Shown here piece after piece: positions 36,701 through 45,446 of a stretch of DNA of 64,000 bases. The DNA is from Nicotiana tabacum (Eukaryota; Streptophyta; Magnoliopsida; Solanales; Solanaceae): the NCBI RefSeq assembly GCF_000715075.1, contig NC_134081.1:69556153-69620152 (forward strand), given 5' to 3'. The position numbers and the translations under genes are program-made. Below the pieces are notes generated by a model, which worked only from the letters and a program-made list of their open reading frames with translations, ran no database searches and was not told the DNA's origin. Numbering within the stretch: the first letter of the stretch is position 1; every line of letters starts with the position of its first letter.

Positions 36701-39700
36701 TGTTCCTCCATGTAGAAAACTTTATTCTTTTCGACTCATGTTACTTGTGCTTGTAAGTAGCATATAATAGATTGTTTTGACTAGTTTTTGTGGGGATATA
36801 GCACATCTATATATATATTTTTCGCATATTTATAGTTTTCTTCAATTTTTTTGCAATTTTATCTGTTTATAAATATTTACTGTAATTATAGTATTTTTTA
36901 AAATATATTAAAAATTAAATACCCATGGGGCTTACGTCTCGCTGAGGCATATGTAAAACGCCCCGCCTTACGCCCGCACCTTTTAAAACACTGATTACAT
37001 ATATTCACATAACTATTCTAACAATGACAACAAAGCTTAAAGTTTTTTGCTCTAGTGACGTTAATTGGTTCCTTTACCATAGTTTGGCGGTTCTGGTAAA
37101 GCATTATAACCGTAAAATATGGCAAAAATGAAGATGAAATACACCACTGTTATTGCATAAATATTTGCATGATATTAGGTCACACCCCTCTCAATATTCT
37201 TGGAGATTATATCTGCTAAGCCTGTTCTGATGTTGGTGGTCCCTGTAAGCTAAAACAGGACAAAGGAGTTTCTTCCGGCAGAAGTTTTACAAAGATTATA
37301 TATAGGAACTTGTTTACTACCTAAGAATTTTTACTAGGGTCGACTATCCTTGCTTTCAAAATCAATTGAGTGCTGTATTCTAGTTCCTTCCTTTTCTGAG
37401 CTTAAGGTACTTATCTTGTGTGAGCAAGAGATAGCGGTATAACATTACATTTGTTCTATTTGTCACTCTGTTAGGCAATATAATTGATGGTTCTTTAAAT
37501 AAGAAAACAAAGACAAGAATGGGGTCGCTTATCACAATTACTTGTATATTTGTATTTTGTGAATCTATTGGTTGCTCTCTTCCATAGTTCACTATTTGTG
37601 ATCCTTGTTTGGTGATATTTCAACTAATGCATGGTTGATACTGGCTCAGTTTTTGTATTTACTTATATAGTGACTTGCTTTTTGCAGGTAAATAAAGGCC
37701 TATTCCCTAGGATTGCTGATCCTCCAAAATATCCAGAAAGAATCTTATTCTGTGGTTGGAGACGTGATATTGACGATATGATTATGGTACAGTTTACATA
37801 CCTACATCTTGATTGCCCATTCCTCCTGTCTCTCTCTCTGTGTGTGTGTGTGTCTTGGGGGTGGGGGTGGGGTGAGGGGGGTTGTTCCCCTCCCTTTTTC
37901 ATTCTAAATATGTTGAGTAAGAAGATCTAGGAATTTACGTCAAACAACATGTTCTTCCATAACCTCATAGTGGGGAAAAAGGTTGTCTAAGAGTATACAA
38001 TCCTTTATTGATCTGATTGACATTGATTCCAAATCTGACCTATATCTTGGAATAAGTCCTAGCACGCTGCACTATTACAGGTTTTTAATAGGTTCTCAAG
38101 GTTTACCAGTGCTTAATTGAAGGGATTCTTTTGTGGGGGTTGGGGGTTGACTTCATCCCCTGGAATCATGGTGTAGCGCCTTTATGAGGCGTTTTCTTCG
38201 CATATTAGTTATGTTGGAATTATAATGCAGTGATTAGTAATGAAAAGATTGTCCTGCAATGATCAATAATTAAGAAATTGTTATACATGAATTACTTTTA
38301 AAGGACATTTTTGTCTTGACATAGTTTAGTTAGTGCATTGTTAATACACGTATTCTTATTCCACATTCTATCACCGAAAAAATAATACTTCCTCCCTTCC
38401 ATTTTATGTGATGATATTTGACTGGCACAAAGTTTATGAAAGAAAGAAAAACTTTTCAAACTTGTGGTCTAAAACAAGCCATGGACATTTGTGTGACCCT
38501 AAATCATCTTATTTAGGGTAAGATGAGAAATTTAAAGTAAAATTATTTCTAAATATAGAAAGTTGTCATTCTTTTTGGGATGGACTAAAAAGGAAAAAAA
38601 CGTCACATAGGTTGGGACAGAAGTAGTATATAGATTGTCGCAGAAATCAATGTGGGTATCAGTCTCAAAAAAATGATTCAATGTGGGTATTATTTAATAC
38701 CGCCAATCAGACACTACATATTTATTTGTATACGCGATGTACTATCTTACGAGAGATTTTATGTTGGGATTAATTATTCCAATACCATCAATAAATTGAC
38801 CCCTTAGTACATCTGAACTTTTGTAGGTCTTCGTTTTAGATTGACTCAGTTTGATCTCAACTTAGTAAGCTAATCAATGATATTAGAATGTCCTACATTG
38901 GTTGTGGGAATGGGTTTAGTGAGGCCCGATGTCCATTTCTTAAAACATGGTACCAGATCCATACCCACTGTTATTCTTGGTTTTGCCAATGTTTGGTCCC
39001 CATGTTATATTCTTCATGTTCCAGATGTCCAGACTTGGGTGTCGGTGGTGTTAAAATGTCCACGTTAGTCGAGGAAATGATTTGTCTCCTTATATGATTT
39101 TGGGCAATCCTCCCGCCTCATGAGCTTGCTTTTGTGGTTAAGTTAAGCCTAGGGTCAGTTTTCTTAATAGATGGATTAAATGCTCCTTTGTTTTCAGATG
39201 GGACGTTGTGGCTTGATGTAGTGTTCATCTGCTCTCTCAAAATATGGTCCCTCTTTTTTTTTTTCTGACACTCGGAAATAAATTGTACCAAAAAAACAAA
39301 CTTTCATTTGCAGTTTCGAAGTGGTACATTTCAGTTTTGGCCCTACTATTCTTTCCAGTTGATGTGGAGAATTCCTGCTACATGCCCTTGGATATCATCT
39401 AGGTTACTCTTTGTTTTTAGGTGCTTGATAATTGCCACTCCAAATTGCTATGAAACTCTCTAGTTATTCCCTTTTCTTGTCAGCATCTCTTTTATCCGGT
39501 ATACTTTACACAATAGTTTGAGAAAACAGATATTCCTTTGGCTGAACATTTGTTTTTTTTTTTTAAATTTCGAGTTAACTTTTAATGCCATCTTTAAAAA
39601 TCTCAGCATTGGAACTTTTGTGTTCGAAGCTTTTTAAGAATCAACTACATTGTTTCAATCCTAAACAGTGAGATAGATACTATTCATGAGTTTCACAGGC

Positions 39701-41652
39701 TTCTGCACATTTCTTGTTTGTTAGGTGCTAGAGGCATTATTGGCTCCAGGGTCTGAATTATGGATGCTTAATGAGGTTGCCGAGAAAGATAGAGAAAGGA
39801 AGTTGACTGATGGGGGCCTTGATATCTCAGGACTGGAGAACATAAAACTTGTCCATCATGTGGGAAATGCAGTGATTAGACGTCATTTGGAGGGTCTTCC
39901 TTTGGAGACATTTGATTCGGTAAGTTCAAGTTGTGCTCATACTTTGAGATCTTTGATTATCTCCTAAAAGAAAAACTGGAAAAATATTAAATGAAGGTCA
40001 TTTCTCAAATAAGGTTGGAAGAAAACATGATCATGTTTGGTTGCATGAAAGATGTGTATTTATTTTAAATTTTCTTGGAAAAAAATAATATTTCTTGATT
40101 TGATGTAGCCTAGTGCTAGATTGTTGGTGAATCTTTTTAGTAATTTTACACACTTCCCAATTCAAGCAAGATGTTTGGCGTTATCTTGTGAATAAGGATC
40201 TGAATGCAGTGGGCTAGTTGCTCTTGATTTTCCTTTGTGTAGCAAAAGCAAAGACGAGAATCATTTCGATTTAAACTGATATCAGATGATAGTATATTGG
40301 CATATTAATTCATGTTTTTGTTGATTCACCGTTTACTAACTCTAAGAGAATAGATTCTGATTCTTGCAGATGAATCTGTTGAAGACTCCATTGTTCACTC
40401 TGATTCACGGTCTCTTGCTACCCTCCTCCTCATCCGAGATATCCAGGTCATTGTTGCTAACTTTTAATTGAGGCATATAACCAAAGTTTTCTTCTTCACT
40501 GGAGTATTTGTTTTTGAGAAACATTTCTTGTTTGCGCTATTAATGTGCAGCTTTTTCTTTTCGCCATCTTCAATTTCTCTTCGCTTCCTTTTTCCTTTCT
40601 CCCCTTCAGTGCTAATGATCCCGACTTCCTCTTCCTCTGGCCTAAATTTTTTTTGTTTCCCATGTCAAAATGGGTCACAGTACTTAGATTGATGTCGTTA
40701 ATCCTCAAATAGTGATTGAAATTGCTGAATTGTTATTTAATGCAGTCGAAGCGTCTTCCTAATAAAGATTCTAGGTCGATTCCTCTACGGCATTCTGTGT
40801 TTTCTCAGAGCTCCTGGATTCGTGAAATGCAGCAGGCGTCAGACAGATCAATAATAATAAGTGAGATATTGGATTCTAGGACAAGAAATCTTGTTTCAGT
40901 CTCTAGAATAAGCGATTACGTGCTATCAAATGAACTGGTGAGCATGGCACTTGCAATGGTAGCAGAAGACAAACAGATTAATCGTGTGCTAGAAGAATTG
41001 TTTGCGGAAGAGGTATTTGTTTTTCCCTTTATTTACTCATATTCTGAATGCATGCTTTAATATAGTGTAGGATTTTGTATGTATTATCACTTGACCTTTT
41101 CAAGAATAGAATGTGTATGAAAAAAACATTGAAGTGAGTGATAAGCTAAATTGTGGTGGAATGGCAAGGCATGGCATTCAGCTAGGTATTCTACTAGGAT
41201 GCATTTACTTCTAGCTGATACGAGACAAGCTAGTCTTTCCTCTCATATTCATCATGACAGAGCCGGGTTTTGACCGGGGGGGGGGGGATGGGTGGGTTGG
41301 AGAAGAGATCTTCACAGCTTGGACGTTCTAACCTTCCTGGTTGAAGCTACAGCTATAAAGCACTTTGTTTACTGAGTTTACATTTAGTTCTGTGTCCGGA
41401 TCAATTTTATCTGACTGCATTTATCAAATACAGGGAAATGAATTATGCATTAAGCCAGCAGAGTTCTATCTGTATGACCAGGAAGAACTCTGCTTCACTG
41501 ATATCATGAGAAGGGGTCGTCAAAGACAAGAGATAGTGATTGGATACCGCCTTGCAGCTGCAGAGCGTGCTGTGATTAATCCAGCAGGCAAGTCAGAGCA
41601 ACGCAAGTGGTCCCTTGATGATGTTTTTGTGGTTATTTCCTCGGGTAAGTGA
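24105..41652 (+). CDS. POLLUX: POLLUX/DMI1-type ion channel, 12 exons
   Basis: POLLUX/DMI1/SYM8 proteins are nuclear-envelope cation channels. In legumes they act with CASTOR in the nuclear calcium spiking needed for root symbiosis. My reconstruction joins 12 exons, all GT/AG and all phase 0: 24105-24707, 25482-25550, 25800-26420, 27404-27586, 27804-27863, 27942-28145, 29241-29489, 37688-37786, 39725-39919, 40354-40446, 40746-41012, 41434-41652. The product is 953 residues, slightly longer than legume relatives (about 880-920 from memory). Domains: Ser/Pro-rich N-terminus (1-195), hydrophobic segments near 196-216, 264-282, 321-346 and 378-402, filter ADSG at 363-366, and an RCK-like regulatory region from about 415 starting [18 protein letters not shown]. 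The frame has no stops, so the gene looks functional. Start chosen: first ATG in frame, encoding [10 protein letters not shown]. Confidence 0.93.
24816..25030. mobile_element. Stowaway MITE in POLLUX intron 1
   Basis: The left end CTCCCTGCGTCCTGATTTAC and the reverse complement of the right end CTACCTCTATCTCAATTTA form imperfect inverted repeats, flanked by TA at 24814-24815 and 25031-25032. The interior is similar in pattern to the intron 8 element (ACTTTTGAAACTCGTG, TCTAAATATAGAAA), so both belong to one family. Confidence 0.8.
25048..25312. mobile_element. Second Stowaway-like MITE in intron 1
   Basis: TACTTCCTTGTTGTCGCATT at the left and AAAGATTGTTATAAATTGGAAGGAG at the right form poor inverted ends. 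Interior landmarks such as GGGACGTCTCAAAAAGGAAAG match the Stowaway pattern. It is degraded, so borders are approximate. Confidence 0.45.
25482..25550 (+). CDS. POLLUX: POLLUX exon 2 (residues 202-224)
   Basis: Only 69 bp. It completes the first hydrophobic segment and starts a short coiled coil ([11 protein letters not shown]) that continues into exon 3 as [10 protein letters not shown]. The acceptor is TTGCAG at 25481 and the donor GTATGC at 25551. The longest open frame over this stretch is a different, wrong one. Confidence 0.85.
25800..26420 (+). CDS. POLLUX: POLLUX exon 3, pore region (225-431)
   Basis: Encodes the second hydrophobic segment ([20 protein letters not shown]), the cytosol- or nucleoplasm-facing basic linker ([15 protein letters not shown]), the third segment ([20 protein letters not shown]), the pore helix and ADSG filter at 26214-26225, and the fourth segment ([15 protein letters not shown]). 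It then encodes [13 protein letters not shown] leading into the first Rossmann strand. This is the most diagnostic exon for the CASTOR/POLLUX family. Confidence 0.95.
26421..27403 (+). other. POLLUX: POLLUX intron 3
   Basis: A 983-bp intron with normal GT and AG ends. No complete transposon is recognised; a short CA-rich stretch lies near 26701-26725. Confidence 0.85.
27404..27586 (+). CDS. POLLUX: POLLUX exon 4 (residues 432-492)
   Basis: First part of the RCK-like domain: [36 protein letters not shown] and [19 protein letters not shown]. Acceptor TTACAG, donor GTGTGA. Confidence 0.95.
27804..27863 (+). CDS. POLLUX: POLLUX exon 5 (residues 493-512)
   Basis: A 60-bp exon encoding [20 protein letters not shown], a beta-strand and acidic loop of the RCK-like fold. 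Acceptor GCAG at 27803, donor GTGCTT. Confidence 0.93.
27942..28145 (+). CDS. POLLUX: POLLUX exon 6 (residues 513-580)
   Basis: Begins [15 protein letters not shown] and ends [15 protein letters not shown]. It contains [20 protein letters not shown], highly conserved in CASTOR/POLLUX proteins. Intron 5 upstream is only 78 bp. Confidence 0.95.
28146..29240 (+). other. POLLUX: POLLUX intron 6
   Basis: A 1095-bp intron. A (CAA)n tract followed by CTTTCCAAACTACTTCGGGTC at about 28397-28440 may be a degraded SINE end; nothing else is recognised. Confidence 0.8.
29241..29489 (+). CDS. POLLUX: POLLUX exon 7 (residues 581-663)
   Basis: Encodes [19 protein letters not shown] through [21 protein letters not shown], the end of the first RCK-like unit. 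The donor GTATTT at 29490 opens the 8.2-kb intron 7. Confidence 0.95.
30039..30089. repeat. 26-bp tandem duplication in intron 7
   Basis: TAAGTTTCTAACACTTCC and the following seven bases occur twice in a row with a period of 26 bp. Confidence 0.9.
30206..31709 (-). mobile_element. Truncated Ty1/Copia element in intron 7
   Basis: The minus-strand 3' end of a Copia element. Its probable 200-bp LTR is at 30206-30405 (TGTTAAGATATTTG at the right end). It is followed by RNase H (30534-30806, with [18 protein letters not shown] and [11 protein letters not shown]) and an RT/RNase H connection at 30880-31160 with [20 protein letters not shown] in broken frames. A MITE interrupts it at 31186. The 5' half was lost, or displaced by the adjoining Copia element. 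Confidence 0.7.
31186..31691. mobile_element. TIR MITE, CTATGTTGC family
   Basis: A 506-bp non-coding element. The left end is CTATGTTGCTCGGACTC, and the reverse complement of the right end is CTATGTTGCAGGGACTC. It is flanked by GTTTCTAG at 31178-31185 and 31692-31699. Eight bases suggests hAT; if the next C is counted the duplication is nine bases, which would suggest a Mutator type. It sits inside the Copia fragment. Confidence 0.8.
31715..31857 (-). repeat. Copia 3' LTR
   Basis: A 143-bp LTR, TGTTAG...CTCACA on the minus strand, followed on its inner side by the purine-rich tract GAGGGGGG. Confidence 0.8.
31864..32226 (-). pseudogene. Copia RNase H fragment
   Basis: A 120-codon open piece with [54 protein letters not shown] and [10 protein letters not shown], the standard end of Copia polyproteins. 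It is cut off from the RT by the hAT-like insertion starting at 32250. Confidence 0.88.
32250..33397. mobile_element. hAT-like non-autonomous element
   Basis: A 1148-bp element with ends TAGGGGTAGGC and (right, reverse complement) TAGGGGTGGAC. The 8-bp flanks CTTCCAAG (32242-32249) and CTTTCAAA (33398-33405) match at 6 of 8. Subterminal regions are rich in TTCGGTATTTCGGTA-like words in both orientations, probably transposase-binding repeats. It splits the Copia codons for GNLVFWK/SKK. A smaller element is nested at 32537-32942. Confidence 0.75.
32537..32942. mobile_element. MITE nested in hAT-like element
   Basis: A 406-bp non-coding insert flanked by a perfect 9-bp duplication GAATTTATT (32528-32536, 32943-32951), the length usual for Mutator-type elements. 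The ends share AAAAATAGC in inverted orientation. The centre carries repeated palindromes of the CCAGTATATTATGCTGG type. Confidence 0.7.
33519..34496 (-). pseudogene. Copia reverse transcriptase, broken
   Basis: 34044-34496 is a 150-codon piece with [57 protein letters not shown] and [18 protein letters not shown], the N-terminal half of Copia RT including the catalytic Asp in LDIKNAF. 33519-33812 has [21 protein letters not shown] and [19 protein letters not shown], the connection to RNase H. The YVDD region between them (about 33900-34040) is interrupted by stops. Confidence 0.85.
34506..35501 (-). pseudogene. Copia protease joined to post-integrase region
   Basis: At 35094-35501 the protease site [16 protein letters not shown] is clear. 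Within about 200 bases the sequence passes to [18 protein letters not shown] and [11 protein letters not shown] (34919-35143), which normally lie after the integrase core. The GAG-pre-integrase HH..C..C and DDE core are missing, so an internal deletion removed integrase. A Pro/Ser-rich linker piece (34506-34907) follows. Confidence 0.8.
35530..36117 (-). pseudogene. Copia leader and gag remnant
   Basis: Between the primer-binding site and the protease there are only about 600 bases with small broken open pieces (35812-36027, 35566-35766). No recognisable gag core or zinc knuckle remains, so gag is shortened or largely lost. Confidence 0.5.
36118..36129 (-). promoter_or_regulatory. Primer-binding site of intron-7 Copia
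   Basis: TGGTATCAGAGC on the minus strand, directly next to the 5' LTR. It is the usual Copia site complementary to the 3' part of initiator tRNA-Met. Confidence 0.85.
36130..37023 (-). repeat. Copia 5' LTR containing a MITE
   Basis: The LTR sequence matches the 3' LTR on both sides of the MITE at 36250-36993. Without the insert it would be about 150 bp. Confidence 0.85.
36250..36993. mobile_element. hAT-type MITE, CAGTGTTTTAAAAGG family
   Basis: A 744-bp non-coding element with inverted ends CAGTGTTTTAAAAGG and CTTTTAAAACACTG. Flanking 8-bp sequences ATTACCTG and ATTACATA match at 6 of 8; the other LTR shows the uninterrupted TAATTACATATA. GC-rich ends with GAGGCG words surround an AT-rich middle. 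Confidence 0.85.
37688..37786 (+). CDS. POLLUX: POLLUX exon 8 (residues 664-696)
   Basis: Encodes [20 protein letters not shown] then [13 protein letters not shown], the start of the second Rossmann-like unit. Acceptor TTGCAG at 37687, donor GTACAG at 37787. Confidence 0.95.
37838..37881 (+). repeat. (TG)n and G-quadruplex-type tract in intron 8
   Basis: A TG run is followed by four G-runs of 4-6 bases with loops of 1-3 bases (37857-37881), about 70 bp after the exon 8 donor. This is a canonical G-quadruplex pattern on the transcript-like strand. Function unknown. Confidence 0.8.
38388..38626. mobile_element. Stowaway MITE in POLLUX intron 8
   Basis: A 239-bp element with ends CTTCCTCCCTTCCATTTTATG and (reverse complement of the right end) CTACTTCTGTCCCAACCTATG. 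It is flanked by TA at 38386-38387 and 38627-38628. This is the typical plant Stowaway (Tc1/mariner) MITE design, with no coding capacity. Confidence 0.85.
39725..39919 (+). CDS. POLLUX: POLLUX exon 9 (residues 697-761)
   Basis: Encodes [20 protein letters not shown] through [14 protein letters not shown]. Acceptor TTAG at 39724, donor GTAAGT at 39920. Confidence 0.95.
40354..40446 (+). CDS. POLLUX: POLLUX exon 10 (residues 762-792)
   Basis: Encodes [20 protein letters not shown] then [11 protein letters not shown]. The acceptor is AATAG at 40353. A tempting alternative AG eleven bases further in (TTGCAG) would delete conserved ILIL and shift the frame, so it was not used. Confidence 0.92.
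40746..41012 (+). CDS. POLLUX: POLLUX exon 11 (residues 793-881)
   Basis: Encodes [55 protein letters not shown] and [16 protein letters not shown]. These are among the most conserved blocks of the CASTOR/POLLUX C-terminal region. Donor GTATTT at 41013. Confidence 0.95.
41276..41287. repeat. Poly-G run in POLLUX intron 11
   Basis: Twelve consecutive G about 150 bp before exon 12. Such runs are prone to length errors in sequencing. Confidence 0.85.
41434..41652 (+). CDS. POLLUX: POLLUX exon 12 (residues 882-953, stop)
   Basis: Encodes [40 protein letters not shown] and the terminal [15 protein letters not shown] before TGA at 41650-41652. The end matches the usual POLLUX C-terminus. Confidence 0.95.
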   Translation, partial: GNELCIKPAEFYLYDQEELCFTDIMRRGRQRQEIVIGYRLAAAERAVINPAGKSEQRKWSLDDVFVVISSGK

Positions 41653-42240
41653 GAAAATAATCAGGCAAATCTCACATGCACCTGCCTGTATATCATCGGC
41701 CTTTCACACAGTCGAATCAGACATCTCATATTTCTCTCCAGACAAGCACTCACTAGAAAAGAGGCAAATTAAGTAGCTTTAACTTCAACCCGCAGATTAG
41801 GTAGGGAGTAACAGGAAGAGCTATTACGTTTTAGTAAGAGCTGGTGCGGATAGTGGGGAAGGAGGGAAGGGTAAGAGGATTCTTACAAATGGTGAATCTC
41901 TTTTCTTTTTAACTTTTTGATATTGTAACAGAAATTAGTATGGAGAATGAAATTCATCCATTTTTTTCTTGTAACTTTTGTAAAACCTTACAAGCTAGAG
42001 CTCTGTAAAACACAGTATCATGTATGGTATTAGTTTATTTATTTATTTGGCATCATCTCTTGGAGCGACTGATACAAATATGAGCAACTTGGATAGGAAA
42101 AAGTGAAGTTTTATGTCCAACACTATGATCATAATTTTAGAGCAAGTCATACTAAAGATTGATCTACATGAATTGTCCGTGCAATATAACTATAAGACCT
42201 TGAAGGAATAGAACCAGATGAATTAAGATAATCTCAAATC
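41653..42240 (+). other. Probable POLLUX 3' UTR and downstream DNA
   Basis: Non-coding sequence after the POLLUX stop. A U-rich stretch (TTTTCTTTTTAACTTTTTGAT) and A-rich words lie at 41890-42000, a plausible 3'-end region. The polyadenylation site cannot be fixed from sequence alone. Confidence 0.45.
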
Positions 42241-42244
42241 AATT

Positions 42245-42300
42245 TGTTGCTTAACTCCAACAACAATGCTTCAGTCCCAAATAATTTGGGGTATATCTTA
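42245..42300 (-). mobile_element. Au-SINE-like 3' end fragment
   Basis: CAACAACAATGCTTCAGTCCCAAATAATTTGGGG resembles the reversed 3' terminus of the plant Au SINE, whose usual form ends in GGGACTGAGGCATTGTTG. Only the end is present; no promoter boxes were seen. Confidence 0.45.
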
Positions 42301-44197
42301 ATTTATTATCTACTCGAAATTTGTAATTCTTTTGTCAGGAAAATAGGCCGATTCACCCTCTTGGCAGTTGTTTCGGGCTTTATTTCAAACTATATGTACG
42401 CTAAAAATAAATAATCTAAGGGAGAATTTGCATTCGTCATATCAAATGAGTACGGCCATGTATTGTGCACCTATTGAGTTTTATCACCATTGTCGGCGCA
42501 CTCACAGTTATGGGGACTATGTATTTCCACTCCCGTATCTCTTTTCCCAAATCAGTGTTCTACGCTAATTCGTTCACTTCATTCTTCCATAAGAATTCAA
42601 ACAAAAACAAGTCCTCTACTTATTTCATCAACATGTTAAAGCTCTGGGTTCCAATTAGAAATTTGGTAAGATAATCTATTTTGCTTCCCGATCTTCTCTA
42701 TCTGGAGTGATTCTGTTTCCGGCGTTGTTCTGTGATCACGTCTAACTCTAGTCCTAAAAAGGATAAGCGGTCGCTGCAAATATAATTCGGTCTAAGAATT
42801 CAGAGTCGAATCTCATGGAAAACTAAGGCTTAGCTACAACTGTTTACTATTACTAAGAAACACAAGTTCAAACAATTCTCTAGTTATGTAGATTGTGCTA
42901 TTAAATTAATTAACTAACAAATATTAAAAAATAGTAAAATTCTCAACTAAAAATACTAAGGGTCGGAGACAAGATTGAAAGAGTCTAGAGTAATGATTTC
43001 CTCAATTATCGAAAACCTTCCCGCTCCATATCCTATAATTTCTCCTAGTTAATCTCTACTGATTGTGAGCACTCGAATTATCGTAATTCTCTCTCATGCA
43101 ACTACAACAATTTACTAGCCATACCTTCAAATTACGCTAGCTCGCACTTTCTTACCACTCACTATGACCACCTCAAAGCTTTGTTATCTCTACTACCGCT
43201 TTTAAACACACGTATTGATCTCTCATATACACTGGGAGTGATGTTGTTCAACAACCACCTAAATACATATTTTCTCCCGAGTAACATATAATGAATATGC
43301 CCAATCAATTAAGGGCCCTTCAATCAACAACAATAAATACGTAGTTGAAAAAGGAGAAAAATAAAACGCTTAATTATATTAAACGTATTAGAAATTCATC
43401 CTCCAAGAGGTTCAATTACAACCCTAGATAAGAAATTAGCTACTTATAATAGCATGTAAAAATACAAGATTAGAATTCAAGACAATGAAAAAATAGGAAG
43501 AAAGATGGGAAACTTGAAGTTGAATTTTTCTCCTTGCTCCAAGCGTGTTCTCACGTCTCCAAAATCTTCTCTCGCTTCAAAGTAGTGTCTCTCCTTCAAA
43601 AGAATATTTTAGGATATATTTATTGCCACTAGGGTTTGTATGGGGTGAATTTGACTTCTTTTATTTTAGAGTGGAGAAGCTGGGGGCGCGTCCAGACGCG
43701 CGACCAGACCGCTCCCAGTTGTTGTTTTCTTCTGCTCCAGTCCCAGTCTGGCGAAGTAAATCTCGCTTCATTGTCGAACTTTTCTCTGTAACTCCTTTTC
43801 TTAAATTTTTCTCCTATTTGATTCTTTTTCTTGCAAGTTTATTCCTATATATAAGAAATACGTAATGAGCATATTTTACATCAAAAGCGGTGTGAGCTCC
43901 CGCAACTCACACAAAAATGATATGCAAACATACTCATGCACTTTGCATCATTTATCAACATCTCATACTTAAATTCTTACTCGTCCTCGAGCAACTTAAA
44001 ATTAAATACATCGGCAAGTAACACAATTCTAAAAACATACTTAAGCATCATACCAGTGATAATGGTTTATATCAACACTTAGAACCCATCATAAGGACTA
44101 TTGATATCTTTCTTTATTTTTAGACCCATGCCAAGACAATTTAAAATATTTGTGTGACTCTTTCTAACATTCTAGCCTCAAAAGATGACTCTAATGT
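42301..44197. other. Unclassified non-coding, repeat-like stretch
   Basis: No conserved protein is encoded. From about 42760 the sequence has the look of a Solanaceae LTR or internal non-coding retrotransposon DNA, for example TTACTCGTCCTCGAGCAAC near 43978, but no paired ends were found. The short open frame at 43545-43865 has no family resemblance. Confidence 0.4.
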
Positions 44198-45446
44198 TGT
44201 CACGATCCAATTCCCATGATAGACCATGATGGCGTCCAATGCTACAGTTAGGCAAGCCAACAATGAACCACCAACACAATATAAAACTTTTAAAATCAAG
44301 AATTACATTAAGAAGGTAGAATTAAGTTTAGAAACCATGGTAAAATACTTTCATTCTTACTAAGTCACAAAAGATGAACAAAACATAAAGCGAAATGAAG
44401 ATAACATTAGGTACAACCATGAACATTTACTAGAAATTCCCAAAATCTGGTGTTACAAGTGCATCAGCATCTAGTAGAATATACAAAACTACTATAACTA
44501 CTGTCTGGAATAAAAATAGACAGAAAAAATAAACATAGGAGGGAAAAGAAGACTCCGGGTGCTGCGGATTGAAGCATAGAAAACAACTCACCACTAAGTC
44601 GCCGGCTAAGTGCGTCTACGCGCCCGAGTGACCACTTGAAGTACCTGCCTCGGTACCTGTATAATTAGTACAGAAGTATAGTATGAGTACGTAAATCAAT
44701 GCATACCTAGTAAGTATCTAGTCTAACATCGAAAAAGTAGTGATGAGGGGTCGACATCGACACTTACTAGTGGTCCAATAACAAAGTACATAAAAGCATA
44801 TATTTATGAAGCCCAACAAGTAGCAACGAAACGGGTAAATATAAATAACATGATTTTCAACATAAAAACAGTTATGAACACATAAACTAACATCGAAATC
44901 AAGAATCACACCTCAAAACCCAGTTAATCAACTTCTAAACTTCAAACTTCTTCCAACTAACTCCGAACATGATAAATCATACTTAGACAACTCGGATGAC
45001 ACTAAATTTCACACACAAGTCCAATAACCAACCTACTCCCTGGCTCGGAATGCCCAACTCGATCCGATAATAACAAAGTCTACTTCAAGTCAAACTTAGA
45101 AAACTCTAAAACCTTCAAAATGTCAACTTCCGACAATAAGCACTGAAACGCTTCCGATCCACCCGAAACTCAATTCGAACATACGCCCAAGTCCAAAATT
45201 ACCATACGAATATATTGGAACCTTCAAATCTCAATTTCGAGGTCGTTTACTGAGAATGTTGACTCGAGTCAAACTTAGCCACCTTAGGCCACTATTATGA
45301 AACTAAGTGTTCCGAATTCAACCCGAACCCTTCCCAAAACTAAACGGACCGCCCCCATGAGTCATAAAATAGGAAAAGCATATACGGGTAGTCTTAAATA
45401 GGGAAACAAGGATCTAGAAAGTAAAACGACCGATGGGGTCGTTACA
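44198..45446 (-). repeat. 3' LTR of Gypsy element A
   Basis: A 1249-bp unit starting TGTAACGACCCC and ending GGATCGTGACA on the minus strand, immediately after the polyprotein stop and purine tract. It is shorter than the solo LTRs in this window and lacks the GC-rich word array. Confidence 0.75.
45425..45443. repeat. LTR-terminal hairpin, Gypsy A LTR
   Basis: Arms AACGACC and GGTCGTT with a five-base spacer, three bases from the LTR start. Same position as in the other LTR copies. Confidence 0.8.

Larger units (their letters stand above)
31715..37023 (-). mobile_element. Ty1/Copia element in intron 7, internally deleted
   Basis: Minus-strand element with 3' LTR 31715-31857 and 5' LTR 36130-37023 (the latter enlarged by a 744-bp MITE). 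The LTRs start TGTTAGAATAG and are about 94% alike by eye over 118 bases. The primer-binding site is at 36118-36129. Flanks TTGAC (31710-31714) and ATGAC (37024-37028) match at 4 of 5 bases. Protease, RT and RNase H are recognisable. The integrase core is absent, so it is non-autonomous. A 1.1-kb hAT-like element sits between RT and RNase H. Confidence 0.85.
29490..37687 (+). other. POLLUX: POLLUX intron 7, expanded by transposons
   Basis: An 8198-bp intron against 78-1938 bp for the others. It holds a Copia fragment (30206-31709), a TIR MITE (31186-31691), a 5.3-kb Copia element (31715-37023) and three further insertions inside that element. All sizeable Copia coding pieces lie on the strand opposite to POLLUX transcription. 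Splice sites on both sides are normal. Confidence 0.9.

Noticed and set aside
39541..39560. Homopolymer tracts such as the poly-T in intron 8 as regulatory elements
   Set aside because: Common in plant introns and without supporting context.
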